Shown: positions 11,034 to 26,711 of the stretch, in pieces | Numbering within the stretch: position 1 is the first letter of the stretch | Layout of the letters: the number at the start of each line of letters is the position of its first letter | Assembly: GCF_046630445.1 (NCBI RefSeq) | Contig: NC_092333.1 | Coordinates: 105,261,501 to 105,325,500 of the forward strand | Reading direction: 5' to 3' | DNA from: Rutidosis leptorrhynchoides | Lineage: Eukaryota > Streptophyta > Magnoliopsida > Asterales > Asteraceae | DNA: 64,000 nucleotides | The notes under the pieces: generated by a model | What the model was told of the DNA's origin: nothing | The model's input: only the letters and a program-made list of their open reading frames with translations | The model's database searches: none | Program-made: the position numbers and the translations under genes

Positions 11034-12526
11034 TCATTTTTGGTACGATAATCCTTTTTCAAGGAATCCACAAACTAAGTAGTTTGCATAGTCTGCAAAC
11101 CATGGAATTTCTTTATAATCTATCTTCAATAGATATTCATCAGGAAAGTTGTCTTGTATGGCCGATTCATTTAGAACTTCTAACTCAGGATTTTCAAGAC
11201 GAGAAAGATGATCAGCAGCGAGATTTTTTGCTCCTCTTTTATCTCGGATTTCAATATCAAACTCTTGTAAGAGTAAGATCCAACGGATTAATCTTGGTTT
11301 AGCATCTTGTTTCGAAAATAGGTATCTAAGAGCAGAATGGTCGGTATAGACCACCGTTTTTGCTAGAACGAGATATGATCGAAATTTGTCAAAAGCAAAG
11401 ACAATAGCAACGAGTTCTTTTTCAGTAGTTGTATAGTCCGTTTGTGCTCCTTGTAACGTCTTACTAGCATAATATATAGGTTGAAATCGTTTTTCAACCC
11501 TTTGTCCTAAAACGGCTCCCATTGCAAAATCACTTGCATCGCACATTAGTTCAAATGGTAGATTCCAATTTGGTGTTATCATGATCGGCGCATTAGTGAG
11601 TTTCTCTTTAAGAATATTAAAAGATTTGATACACTCATCTGAAAAGATGAATGGAGCATCCTTTTCTAGGAGTTTATTCATAGGAGTAGCAATTTTAGAA
11701 AAATCTTTTATGAAACGTCGGTAAAAACCGGCATGCCCTAGAAAACTCCTAACTCCTCTAACATTGGTGGGATGTGGAAGTTTAGCAATTACATCTACTT
11801 TAGCTCTATCCACTTCAATTCCTTCTTTTGAAATTTTATGTCCAAGAACGATGCCTTCTTTAACCATGAAATGGCATTTCTCCTAATTAAGTACTAGATT
11901 TGATTGTTCGCATCTAATAAGCATTCGTTCAAGATTAGCTAGACATGTTTCAAATGTATCACCGAAGACCGAAAAGTCATCCATGAAAACTTCCATGCAT
12001 TCTTCTATCACGTCATGAAAAATCGCCATCATACACCTTTGAAAGGTTGCAGGGGCGTTGCAAAGTCCAAATGGCATGCGTTTGTAAGCAAAAGTACCAT
12101 AAGGGCACGTGAATGTGGTTTTCTCTTGATCTTCGGGTGCTATTGGAATTTGAAAATATCCGGAAAATCCATCTAGAAAACAATAGTAACTATTTCCGGC
12201 TAATCTTTCCAACATTTGATCAATGAAAGGTAAGGGAAAGTGATCTTTTCTGGTGGCGTCATTTAATTTTCTATAATCAATACACACACGCCATCCTGTT
12301 ACAGTTCTAGTAGGAATAAGCTCATTTTTTTCATTTGTAATGACAGTCATGCCAACCTTCTTAGGCACGCATTGAACTGGGCTTACCCATGGACTATCAG
12401 AGATTGGATAAATTAGACCTGCATCTAGCAGTTTAATAATCTCTTTCTTAACTACATCTTGCATATTAGGATTTAGTCTTCGTTGGCGTTGCACATACGT
12501 TTTATGACCTTCTTCCATAAGGATTT
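11034..12526 (-). pseudogene. ATH-A reverse transcriptase-RNase H
   Basis: The RT shows VCIDYRKLNDATRKDHFPLPFIDQ at its start, LDGFSGYFQIPI, the FGLCNAPATFQRCM region and the catalytic FMDDFSVF (about 11980). RNase H follows with [24 protein letters not shown] and [10 protein letters not shown]. The frame stops at TAG 11883-11885, where ATH-B has TGG. Its N-terminus is cut at 12526 by the LARD array; the rest continues at 28661. Order protease-RT-RNase H-integrase confirms Ty3/gypsy. Confidence 0.92.
12522..12526. repeat. Target-site duplication GATTT of the LARD array
   Basis: GATTT precedes the outer left LTR (TGAAAGG...) and recurs at 28656-28660 after the outer right LTR (...CATTACA). 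The uninterrupted ATH-B sequence around 60570-60590 shows the empty site. The whole three-LTR array is therefore one insertion locus. Confidence 0.95.
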
Positions 12527-13267
12527 TGAAAGGACCCGTCCTAATCCACCTGGACGAAGTCATCAACATTTGGTCCCATTGCGATGATCGGCTCCAAGTA
12601 ATGTCCTTATATTGAGCAAATGCACAGCGGAAGACTTAATTCGTACCTGAGAATAAACATGCTTTAAAGTGTCAACCAAAAGGTTGGTGAGTTCATAGGT
12701 TTATCATAACAATCATTTCAATATGTTAATAGACCACAAGATTTCATAATCATAAACATAATACACTCGCAAGTGTATGTAAAGCATTCTAAGTGGTTGA
12801 GCACTTGGTAACCATACTTAACATTTAATCAACGTCGCATATCCCTTTATTATGAAATCTCACTACACCGTACCAAGTGTAGTCACCAAAACGAAGTACT
12901 GTGCAACCGTTGAATACTGGTCGTCCAGTCCAGTTGGGGTTGTCAGGCCCGATAGATCTATCAACAGGATTCGCGTTTACAATACCCATGTAAATATTAG
13001 TTACCAAGCTACAGGGAAGTATGCCAGTGGTACAACTCAACGTAGAATATATTTTTAAGTACTTGTGTCTATTTCGTAAACATTTATAAAAGCAGCGCAT
13101 GTATTCTCAGCCCAAAAATATATATTGCAAAAGCAATTAAAAAGGGAGCAAATGAAACTCACTTTTGCCTTGAAGGTATTTAATTCGACTTGGTCTCCTA
13201 TAGATATCACGAACCTAACCATATATATAATATATCAACATATTTTCTTTTTAAGTAATCGTTACAC

Positions 13268-13355
<88 letters not shown>

Positions 13356-15308
13356 TTTTAATACTTTTAATACTTTTAATATTTTCTTAGTCCGTAGTTA
13401 GCAGTCCGATGTTAGTGGTCCACAATTAGTTGCTTAACTAAAATAAATAAAGACTCCATCATATTCGTATTGATCAGAATTAATCTCGACCCATGGTACC
13501 ATGTTGTCAAATGACGTGTTGTGTACATAAAGTACCGTGTTGTCAAATGACGTGTTGCGTACAATCATGAGGTCTTATGATTAATCTTATCGTGTTGTTT
13601 ACGGGTGGTCCTGAAATATATAAAATCAAATCATAAGTAATTATATATAAAATATCATATTAATTAGAAAAGATTTGATTAATTTACTTTTTCTCCAAAT
13701 ATTTTCGTAGCTAAACTAGCTTCGGATACCTAATCTTGTTTTAGTCGTAGTTTCTTCATTACAACTCCGTTTTTGTTGGTTCAACTTGCCACTTCCTTGG
13801 ATCGAGTCAAATTTTAAGAATATAAACTGAAAATACCTTAGTTTGTATTCGAAATCATAGGTTATAGGTCAAACTTTGGTGAAACTTATGAAAGTGATCA
13901 TTTTTCATCATAAAAACAACATTTAATGATCATTTTTCTAAAAATACTTACACTTTGAGTTAAACCATGAAATTTTTATGTGTTAACATATTCATAAGAA
14001 ATATCATTTTTCCAGAACATGAACTTCCAATTCAAAGTTCAAGATGGTTTTTAATTATCCAACCCAAAACAGCCCCCGGTTGCACTCCGACGACGTAGAT
14101 TCAGTTTTTAATATGTTCTTTGTAAAACCAAGTTATATCTTGTTAGGTTAGCATATCATTATGATTTATTACAGGTCTTGAAGTGTTTTAAAAGTCAAGT
14201 TAGAAGGATCTATTTAGTTTGCAAACAAGTTTGAAATCATTCAAACTATGTTCTTGTTGTTAAAATTTTATACCACAAAATAAGATAGTTATATAAATAT
14301 GAATTGAATAAGATTATGAACAAGGTTACTACCTCAAGTTACTTGGACAAAGTTACTGCAAAAGATAAGAAATAATCTTAGAATCAAAGAGTGGTGGAGT
14401 TAGATCAAAAGGTTGGAAGTAAACTTCTTCAAATGGGTGGTTATTTTGATATGTTCTTGAAAGAGTTTTCTTATGGTGTTTAAGGCTTGTAATTGAAGCT
14501 AAATGATGAGGAAAATGCTTGGAGATGATCAAGTATGAATTTAGGAGTATTTTGAGAGAGAAATGAGGGTGTAGGTATGAGAAAATGGAGTGAAGAAATG
14601 GTGTTCATTTATAAAAACGTTTTTAGTTTATAAAGAAAGAAAAGGATTTCTAATTTTGTTTTCTTACTAATAATTCATACTACTTGACAAATCCTAGTTA
14701 CCTCATATCTAGGGCAGTAATAATATTGATTAGGATGTTGATTTGATGTGTATATACCAATAGTAAATATGTATAGAAGCTGGGTATGATACGGGTACAT
14801 ATACCCTAGATATACGTATAGAAATATTGAGGAAACGGAACGAGAATTCAAATATAGCTATCTTTTGTGAATATACTTATATTGTTTTATGTATTTAAGT
14901 CCTTAAAAATTGATTAAATACATTATATATATGATACATGTATAAGCATTATAGATTATAAGTATATATATCAAAGAATGTTATGTATAGTTATCGTTTT
15001 GAAAACTTAAGTTAGTAGTTTCAAAATATTCTTATAACTCATTGTCATTAGTACACAATGAGATGTTAAACCATCCTTAGATCATGTTAAATATATATAA
15101 ATACATATATATACACAAACGTATAATTATCGTATGTTATATAGTTCGTGATATCACCGGTCATATTGGACGGTCAAACGTTGTGTAAAACTCTTTTCAA
15201 AAACACAAGTCTCAACAATTTGGATTTCTTATCATGTTGGTATGGTTTAATTTATGTAAATATTAATCTCATAAGTATAATTTGGTCGGAAAATTCCGGG
15301 TCATTACA
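12527..15308 (-). repeat. LARD LTR 1 (outer, left)
   Basis: 2782 bp. It differs from LTR 2 and LTR 3 at about nine shared positions (for example 12932, 13199, 13820, 14540), so it is the most divergent of the three. A block of roughly 100 bp near 12596-12700 is also conserved in the solo LTR at 46357-46460. Open frames in it repeat in all copies and look incidental. Confidence 0.93.
13267..13354. repeat. (TA)n microsatellite in LARD LTR 1
   Basis: About 88 bp of TA with one interrupting C (TACATA). The homologous tracts in LTR 2 and LTR 3 have different lengths. It translates as a meaningless Tyr-Ile repeat. Confidence 0.95.
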
Positions 15309-15310
15309 GT

Positions 15311-15340
15311 ACCTACCCGTTAAAGAAATTTCGTCCCCGA
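15311..15340 (-). promoter_or_regulatory. LARD polypurine end, unit 1
   Basis: On the minus strand a G/A-rich GGGGACGAAATTTC is followed by TTTAACGGGTAGGTA, ending at the LTR. This is the arrangement seen at Tekay-type 3' LTR borders. Unit 2 has the same sequence at 22002-22031. Confidence 0.6.
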
Positions 15341-18300
15341 AATTTGATAGAGGTTGTTATGGATAACAATAAAAAGGTTTTCATGACAAATATAAGGTGA
15401 TAATGGAGTTTTATCATCATTGAGTAATGTAGATAAAACGATTCGATTATGCGAAGAATATAAATGAGACTATCGTAAAAGAGTGAGATGAGAAAAATAT
15501 ATTCGTCTTAACCGATGACGTAGTTATGATTGATTTCTGGGATTTAAGGGATTTAAAGAGAATCTTACGTAATAAGATTTGGTTCTTTGGTGATTAAGGA
15601 AATCAGGATCTTCTTTGATTATATGCAATAATCTGTTTCGATTGCTCTGTCGGATATTTCACTATAAATTCACCCCTTCGTTTCCTTATTTTCCACGACT
15701 CACACCTTCTATTCTTTCTTCCTTGATTCTTACTTTAAAGCATTCATAAATATGCTCCATCCAGTCCTGATTCTTGATATACTCCTAACTTTTATATCTT
15801 TCATTCTTCTTTTTCATCTACCACCAGAAGAATCTATTTACTTCTACTATACTCTTGTGTTTATAGTGTTTCTAATTCTCCCGTGTCTCTATATTGCTAT
15901 CTGCATCAATATACACGATTTGTAATTTCGGGGTTATTATCGGAGTTTATATTCTTCATTATTTTTCGGAGCTTCATGCTTTCGTTTTCTCTTCCCGACT
16001 TCGAGTCAAGCGAGTAATGGTCCGGAATTCATAGATATGAAATTCAGAATGAACATAGCTAATGCTCTAAGAAGAAAATGGTAATAGAACGATTTTGATT
16101 TGTTAAATTACCAGAATACCCTGGAGAAGACCGAGTCATCCAGAAAAAATATTCTCTTGATATGTTTTGAGATTAGATAGAATGTAAGAGTCGTGTAAAT
16201 GGCACATGATGAGGGTACTGTGAATCATTATGATTCATTAGAAACTCAGCATGACTTACTGTAATATAATGACGTTGATCAAGTGTCATTATATTATACT
16301 AATCTATGCTTCAGTTCCCAACACTACATCAAAACATTCATATTTTAAACTCGAAGGTTTCAGAATTTAGAAACTAACACAGTTTCTTTTATGTTGCAGA
16401 TATTACGGAGAGATAAATGATCTCAGATAAGAATAGTTGTGAAAATATCGCCAGAAATATGGAGGATATTTATAATAGAACATACGAGAATATCTTAGAA
16501 TTTCTAATATCAATGGATGATGAAGAAGATTTGTCTGTGAAGGTTTAGAATGAGAAATAAGATGTTTGCTAACGATTTCAGCAGGCACAGAATCATTTGG
16601 ATTCTTTGAAGGCAAACTTATTCTTTGTGATTTGTCCACGGCTTTCTTCATAGTTTCGCATAATCCACTTTTCGGTACTAAATTTTCTATCGAGCGTTCC
16701 TAACACTCCTTTCTTTATCATCAAACTTTTGGCCATTAAGATCATCTACAACATGCTGCTTCGTCAGCATTTTCAAAGTTAACTGATCTGGGTCATCGGT
16801 TATCAAACCGAGGTAGTTTCAGGAGAATTGTGTTTTTAGAATGATTAATCGCTGATGGTAATATTGTGGAATATAAAAGGTTCCCCAGTAACAATAAAGA
16901 GTACGCATATATATCGCGGTTATAATAAAGTTGTTTCGGATGAAAAGTCAGAGTTGACTTGCTGGAGCTGTGACAAAATTAGCTACTTTAGAAAGGGATT
17001 GCAAAACGATCTTCGGTAATAACAATGTCAAAGGAACTAGAACAGATACGTGTCAAACGTTTACTCAGTTTCCGAGGGTTTTTCAGGTGCATAACTATAT
17101 GCATCAATCTTTTCTTCCGTAGATGAAGTGCGGTTGGTTTATCCTCTCGATTGAGGTGTTTTTAAGAATCATGATAGATTTGAACGCTGATTGTAATCGT
17201 CGAGATACAATGAGGTTTAAGATGAAATCAAGTGGCAATCTTGAAGAAATGTTTAGTTTTATATGTTATAATCAATATTTTAATTCATTTTAATTGTCCA
17301 ATGTCATTAGTCCACAGTCGATAGTCCACAGTAACAGTCCAATAATTCATATATAGTTTAATATATAATATACGAATTAATTAATACGTGTCGTGACCTG
17401 TATACGTCTCAGACTCGATCACAACTCAAACTATATATATTATTGTAGAATCAACCTCAACCCTGTATAGAGAACTCGATCATTACTGCATATAGAGTGT
17501 CTATGGTGATTCCAAATAATATATATAGATGCTTCGATATGATATGTCAAAACATTGTATACGTGTCCCGATATTTAAAGTGCTTAAAATAATTACAAAA
17601 ATTAAATGACGATAAATAAAAGTGCGATAATTAAATTGCGGTAAATAAACTGCGATAAATAAAATGTAATCAGTTAGCTAGGAATAGTTAGCTGGAACAG
17701 TTAGCGTGGATTCTTAACAAAATTTTTCATAGTTAATTTGTTTGTTTCTAACAGATTTTATTTTATCATATGTTTTCTTCATATGCCACTTGTTGGATTC
17801 TGGGAAGTCAAAATCCAAATATAAAATTGAATGAAAATGGTTATTCTGCGGTGAACGGATACGTATATCGGTGGTTGTAAGTAGGATAGTAAATGACTGT
17901 TGAATCAGCTTCGACGAATGTACAATGTAACTTATTAAGATGAAATCTAATTATTCCTCGGGTATTACCTACCCGTTAAATTTTTTTTTTCACCATTAAT
18001 ATTTTGTACAAAAGAACTTTTAATTACAATCTTTATGAAAACATATATACATATATATTTTCTTCAGATGAAATCGTGAATTTAATGAGTTAATATGATA
18101 TTAATCTCATTTGCTTTTCGGTTTGAGCTAGAATAAGAAATCTCTAAAACTTTTTGAAACCACATATTCTTCGCAGAATATTAATGAAGTTATGTATCAA
18201 AACTTCATCGTTCATTATTGTTGGTACTCCTTGATATCTATGGTGCGTATGATGTTGATGTTTGTGGGACAGATTATGATGTCGAGACGTGTGATGCGGA

Positions 18301-18355
18301 TGTTGTTTGTTAGTGGTGATGATGGTATTGTTGATGTTATTGATGGTAGTGCTGA

Positions 18356-18802
18356 TTATGCTACTGGTACTGCTGCTGGTGTTTGCAACCTTCGCACCAT
18401 GTTCTCCAAAGCCGTCACGCGAGCGCGAAGTTCGTTAACTTCTGCTAGTACACCGGGATGATTGGCGGTTGGAGCGAGTGAATGAACAAGATTTATAATA
18501 TGGTATAGTATATAATCGTGACGAGATACTCTAGAAATGAGAGAGAAAATGGTGTTTCGAATAGGTTCGCTGGTAAGTGCTTCAGATTCATCGCCAAGAG
18601 GGCAATTTGGTGGATGGAATGGATCACCTTCTTCTTGTCTCTAGTGATTTAGTATATTACGAACCCATCCCCAATTCATCCAGAATAGATGATGGGAAAT
18701 TGGTTGATCCATTCCGGTGACGCTGCTTTCGGAGCCCGAATGGAAATCCATATCGGCATAACTGTCGGAATCTGAAGAATTCGAACTAGATGCGAAATCC
18801 AT
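18356..18802 (-). pseudogene. LARD gag N-terminal relic, unit 1
   Basis: An ATG (18802) opens a Ser/Asp-rich segment (MDFASSSNSSDSDSYADMD) that closes after about 50 codons. A neighbouring frame then continues through SEPIRNTIFSLISRVSRHDY and a heptad-like ANHPGVLAEVNELRARVTAL, ending at a TAA (18356-18358). The two parts look like one gag N-terminus with a frameshift near 18640. It lies just after the PBS, where gag is expected. No capsid or zinc knuckle follows. Function in a LARD is likely limited to leader or packaging. Confidence 0.55.
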
Positions 18803-19198
18803 CTTGTATAATGGGGAAAATGAATTTTTGGTATGGAATAGAATATAGGAGTTAGATTTGGTACTCTTCAATACATAATTTACATATGTATATATAATAC
18901 CAAAATCCCGTAAATTACGGAGAATCTTTGAAAAGATATCAGTCAAAGTTCGCAATAACAGATATGCTAAGATAAGAATTCGTCTATACACTATCAATGT
19001 AGTAAATGTAGTAAAACGTGTCTAGACTTATGAATGATAAGCAGGTAATTTCCTAAGGATGATAAGCAGATGATTTCCCACTAGAAATGATAAGCAAAAG
19101 TTTGACATGTAGACACGGTCGAAGTCCAGACTCATTAATGCATCCTAACAACTACTAGTTAGACACACTAATGCAAGACCTGGTTCGCTACGACCACC

Positions 19199-19210
19199 GC
19201 TCTGATACCA
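19199..19210 (-). promoter_or_regulatory. LARD primer binding site, unit 1
   Basis: On the minus strand TGGTATCAGAGC begins two bases after the LTR. It is complementary to the 3' end of initiator tRNA-Met, the usual primer of Tekay-like and Copia elements. Confidence 0.85.
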
Positions 19211-19212
19211 AC

Positions 19213-21999
<2,787 letters not shown>

Positions 22000-24900
22000 G
22001 TACCTACCCGTTAAAGAAATTTCGTCCCCGAAATTTGATAGAGGTTGTTATGGATAACAATAAAAAGGTTTTCATGACAAATATAAGGTGATAATGGAGT
22101 TTTATCATCATTGAGTAATGTAGATAAAACGATTCGATTATGCGAAGAATATAAATGAGACTATCGTAAAAGAGTGAGATGAGAAAAATATATTCGTCTT
22201 AACCGATGACGTAGTTATGATTGATTTCTGGGATTTAAGGGATTTAAAGAGAATCTTACGTAATAAGATTTGGTTCTTTGGTGATTAAGGAAATCAGGAT
22301 CTTCTTTGATTATATGCAATAATCTGTTTCGATTGCTCTGTCGGATATTTCACTATAAATTCACCCCTTCGTTTCCTTATTTTCCACGACTCACACCTTC
22401 TATTCTTTCTTCCTTGATTCTTACTTTAAAGCATTCATAAATATGCTCCATCCAGTCCTGATTCTTGATATACTCCTAACTTTTATATCTTTCATTCTTC
22501 TTTTTCATCTACCACCAGAAGAATCTATTTACTTCTACTATACTCTTGTGTTTATAGTGTTTCTAATTCTCCCGTGTCTCTATATTGCTATCTGCATCAA
22601 TATACACGATTTGTAATTTCGGGGTTATTATCGGAGTTTATATTCTTCATTATTTTTCGGAGCTTCATGCTTTCGTTTTCTCTTCCCGACTTCGAGTCAA
22701 GCGAGTAATGGTCCGGAATTCATAGATATGAAATTCAGAATGAACATAGCTAATGCTCTAAGAAGAAAATGGTAATAGAACGATTTTGATTTGTTAAATT
22801 ACCAGAATACCCTGGAGAAGACCGAGTCATCCAGAAAAAATATTCTCTTGATATGTTTTGAGATTAGATAGAATGTAAGAGTCGTGTAAATGGCACATGA
22901 TGAGGGTACTGTGAATCATTATGATTCATTAGAAACTCAGCATGACTTACTGTAATATAATGACGTTGATCAAGTGTCATTATATTATACTAATCTATGC
23001 TTCAGTTCCCAACACTACATCAAAACATTCATATTTTAAACTCGAAGGTTTCAGAATTTAGAAACTAACACAGTTTCTTTTATGTTGCAGATATTACGGA
23101 GAGATAAATGATCTCAGATAAGAATAGTTGTGAAAATATCGCCAGAAATATGGAGGATATTTATAATAGAACATACGAGAATATCTTAGAATTTCTAATA
23201 TCAATGGATGATGAAGAAGATTTGTCTGTGAAGGTTTAGAATGAGAAATAAGATGTTTGCTAACGATTTCAGCAGGCACAGAATCATTTGGATTCTTTGA
23301 AGGCAAACTTATTCTTTGTGATTTGTCCACGGCTTTCTTCATAGTTTCGCATAATCCACTTTTCGGTACTAAATTTTCTATCGAGCGTTCCTAACACTCC
23401 TTTCTTTATCATCAAACTTTTGGCCATTAAGATCATCTACAACATGCTGCTTCGTCAGCATTTTCAAAGTTAACTGATCTGGGTCATCGGTTATCAAACC
23501 GAGGTAGTTTCAGGAGAATTGTGTTTTTAGAATGATTAATCGCTGATGGTAATATTGTGGAATATAAAAGGTTCCCCAGTAACAATAAAGAGTACGCATA
23601 TATATCGCGGTTATAATAAAGTTGTTTCGGATGAAAAGTCAGAGTTGACTTGCTGGAGCTGTGACAAAATTAGCTACTTTAGAAAGGGATTGCAAAACGA
23701 TCTTCGGTAATAACAATGTCAAAGGAACTAGAACAGATACGTGTCAAACGTTTACTCAGTTTCCGAGGGTTTTTCAGGTGCATAACTATATGCATCAATC
23801 TTTTCTTCCGTAGATGAAGTGCGGTTGGTTTATCCTCTCGATTGAGGTGTTTTTAAGAATCATGATAGATTTGAACGCTGATTGTAATCGTCGAGATACA
23901 ATGAGGTTTAAGATGAAATCAAGTGGCAATCTTGAAGAAATGTTTAGTTTTATATGTTATAATCAATATTTTAATTCATTTTAATTGTCCAATGTCATTA
24001 GTCCACAGTCGATAGTCCACAGTAACAGTCCAATAATTCATATATAGTTTAATATATAATATACGAATTAATTAATACGTGTCGTGACCTGTATACGTCT
24101 CAGACTCGATCACAACTCAAACTATATATATTATTGTAGAATCAACCTCAACCCTGTATAGAGAACTCGATCATTACTGCATATAGAGTGTCTATGGTGA
24201 TTCCAAATAATATATATAGATGCGTCGATATGATATGTCAAAACATTGTATACGTGTCCCGATATTTAAAGTGCTTAAAATAATTACAAAAATTAAATGA
24301 CGATAAATAAAAGTGCGATAATTAAATTGCGGTAAATAAACTGCGATAAATAAAATGTAATCAGTTAGCTAGGAATAGTTAGCTGGAACAGTTAGCGTGG
24401 ATTCTTAACAAAATTTTTCATAGTTAATTTGTTTGTTTCTAACAGATTTTATTTTATCATATGTTTTCTTCATATGCCACTTGTTGGATTCTGGGAAGTC
24501 AAAATCCAAATATAAAATTGAATGAAAATGGTTATTCTGCGGTGAACGGATACGTATATCGGTGGTTGTAAGTAGGATAGTAAATGACTGTTGAATCAGC
24601 TTCGACGAATGTACAATGTAACTTATTAAGATGAAATCTAATTATTCCTCGGGTATTACCTACCCGTTAAATTTTTTTTTTTCACCATTAATATTTTGTA
24701 CAAAAGAACTTTTAATTACAATCTTTATGAAAACATATATACATATATATTTTCTTCAGATGAAATCATGAATTTAATGAGTTAATATGATATTAATCTC
24801 ATTTGCTTTTCGGTTTGAGCTAGAATAAGAAATCTCTAAAACTTTTTGAAACCACATATTCTTCGCAGAATATTAATGAAGTTATGTATCAAAACTTCAT

Positions 24901-25047
24901 CGTTCATTATTGTTGGTACTCCTTGATATCTATGGTGCGTATGATGTTGATGTTTGTGGGACAGATTATGATGTCGAGACGTGTGATGCGGATGTTGTTT
25001 GTTAGTGGTGATGATGGTATTGTTGATGTTATTGATGGTAGTGCTGA

Positions 25048-25494
25048 TTATGCTACTGGTACTGCTGCTGGTGTTTGCAACCTTCGCACCATGTTCTCCA
25101 AAGCCGTCACGCGAGCGCGAAGTTCGTTAACTTCTGCTAGTACACCGGGATGATTGGCGGTTGGAGCGAGTGAATGAACAAGATTTGTAATATGGGATAG
25201 TATATAATCGTGACGAGATACTCTAGAAATGAGAGAGAAAATGGTGTTTCGAATAGGTTCGCCGGTAAGTGCTTCAGATTCATCGCCAAGAGGGCAATTT
25301 GGTGGATGGAATGGATCACCTTCTTCTTGTCTCTAGTGATTTAGTATATTACGAACCCATCCCCAATTCATCCAGAATAGATGATGGGAAATTGATTGAT
25401 CCATTCCGGTGACGCTGCTTTCGGAGCCCGAATGGAAATCCATATCGGCATAACTGTCAGAATCTGAAGAATTCGAACTAGATGCGAAATCCAT
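25048..25494 (-). pseudogene. LARD gag N-terminal relic, unit 2
   Basis: Second copy of the relic described at 18356-18802, with the same start, the same frameshift and the same terminal stop. A few silent or conservative substitutions separate them. Because the defects are shared, they predate the tandem duplication. Confidence 0.55.
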
Positions 25495-25890
25495 CTTGTA
25501 TAATGGGGAAAATGAATTTTTGGTATGGAATAGAATATAGGAGTTAGATTTGGTACTCTTCAATACATAATTTACATATGTATATATAATACCAAAATCC
25601 CGTAAATTACGGAGAATCTTTGAAAAGATATCAGTCAAAGTTCGCAATAACAGATATGCTAAGATAAGAATTCGTCTATACACTATCAATGTAGTAAATG
25701 TAGTAAAACGTGTCTAGACTTATGAATGATAAGCAGGTAATTTCCTAAGGATGATAAGCAGATGATTTCCCACTAGAAATGATAAGCAAAAGTTTGACAT
25801 GTAGACACGGTCGAAGTCCAGACTCATTAATGCATCCTAACAACTACTAGTTAGACACACTAATGCAAGACCTGGTTCGCTACGACCACC

Positions 25891-25902
25891 GCTCTGATAC
25901 CA
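25891..25902 (-). promoter_or_regulatory. LARD primer binding site, unit 2
   Basis: TGGTATCAGAGC on the minus strand, two bases from LTR 3, identical to unit 1. The rightmost LTR is therefore the 5' LTR of the array. Confidence 0.85.
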
Positions 25903-25904
25903 AC

Positions 25905-26640
25905 TGAAAGGACCCGTCCTAATCCACCTGGACGAAGTCATCAACATTTGGTCCCATTGCGATGATCGGCTCCAAGTAATGTCCTTATATTGAGCAAATG
26001 CACAGCGGAAGACTTAATTCGTACCTGAGAATAAACATGCTTTAAAGTGTCAACCAAAAGGTTGGTGAGTTCATAGGTTTATCATAACAATCATTTCAAT
26101 ATGTTAATAGACCACAAGATTTCATAATCATAAACATAATACACTCGCAAGTGTATGTAAAGCATTCTAAGTGGTTGAGCACTTGGTAACCATACTTAAC
26201 ATTTAATCAACGTCGCATATCCCTTTATTATGAAATCTCACTACACCGTACCAAGTGTAGTCACCAAAACGAAGTACTGTGCAACCGTTGAATACTGGTC
26301 GTCCAGTCCGGTTGGGGTTGTCAGGCCCGATAGATCTATCAACAGGATTCGCGTTTACAATACCCATGTAAATATTAGTTACCAAGCTACAGGGAAGTAT
26401 GCCAGTGGTACAACTCAACGTAGAATATATTTTTAAGTACTTGTGTCTATTTCGTAAACATTTATAAAAGCAGCGCATGTATTCTCAGCCCAAAAATATA
26501 TATTGCAAAAGCAATTAAAAAGGGAGCAAATGAAACTCACTTTTGCCTTGAAGGTATTTAATTCGACTTGGTCTCCGATAGATATCACGAACCTAACCAT
26601 ATATATAATATATCAACATATTTTCTTTTTAAGTAATCGT

Positions 26641-26711
<71 letters not shown>

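Larger units (their letters stand above)
15309..19212 (-). mobile_element. LARD internal region 1
   Basis: From right to left it holds a PBS, a gag N-terminal relic (18356-18802), about 3 kb of non-coding AT-rich DNA and a polypurine end. No pol is detectable. A small minus-strand open frame (16403-16651) is duplicated in internal region 2 but has no recognisable motif. Within it ACCTACCCGTTAAA at 17967-17980 repeats the string at the polypurine end (15311-15324). Confidence 0.85.
22000..25904 (-). mobile_element. LARD internal region 2
   Basis: Near-identical copy of internal region 1. I noted only a handful of substitutions (for example 24223 and 24768, and several around 25187-25460). The same PBS, gag relic and non-coding body are present. 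The similarity implies a recent duplication. Confidence 0.88.

Noticed and set aside
12825..13100. 91-codon open frame repeated at 19511 and 26203
   Set aside because: It is identical because it lies in three copies of one LTR. It has no motif and overlaps an antisense frame of equal quality.
13125..13361. Open frames ending in long Tyr-Ile repeats (also at 19811, 26503, 54789, 54841)
   Set aside because: They are translations of (TA)n microsatellites and carry no protein signal.
18192..18461. 89-codon plus-strand frame, repeated at 24884
   Set aside because: It is antisense to the LARD gag relic, whose composition is more protein-like.
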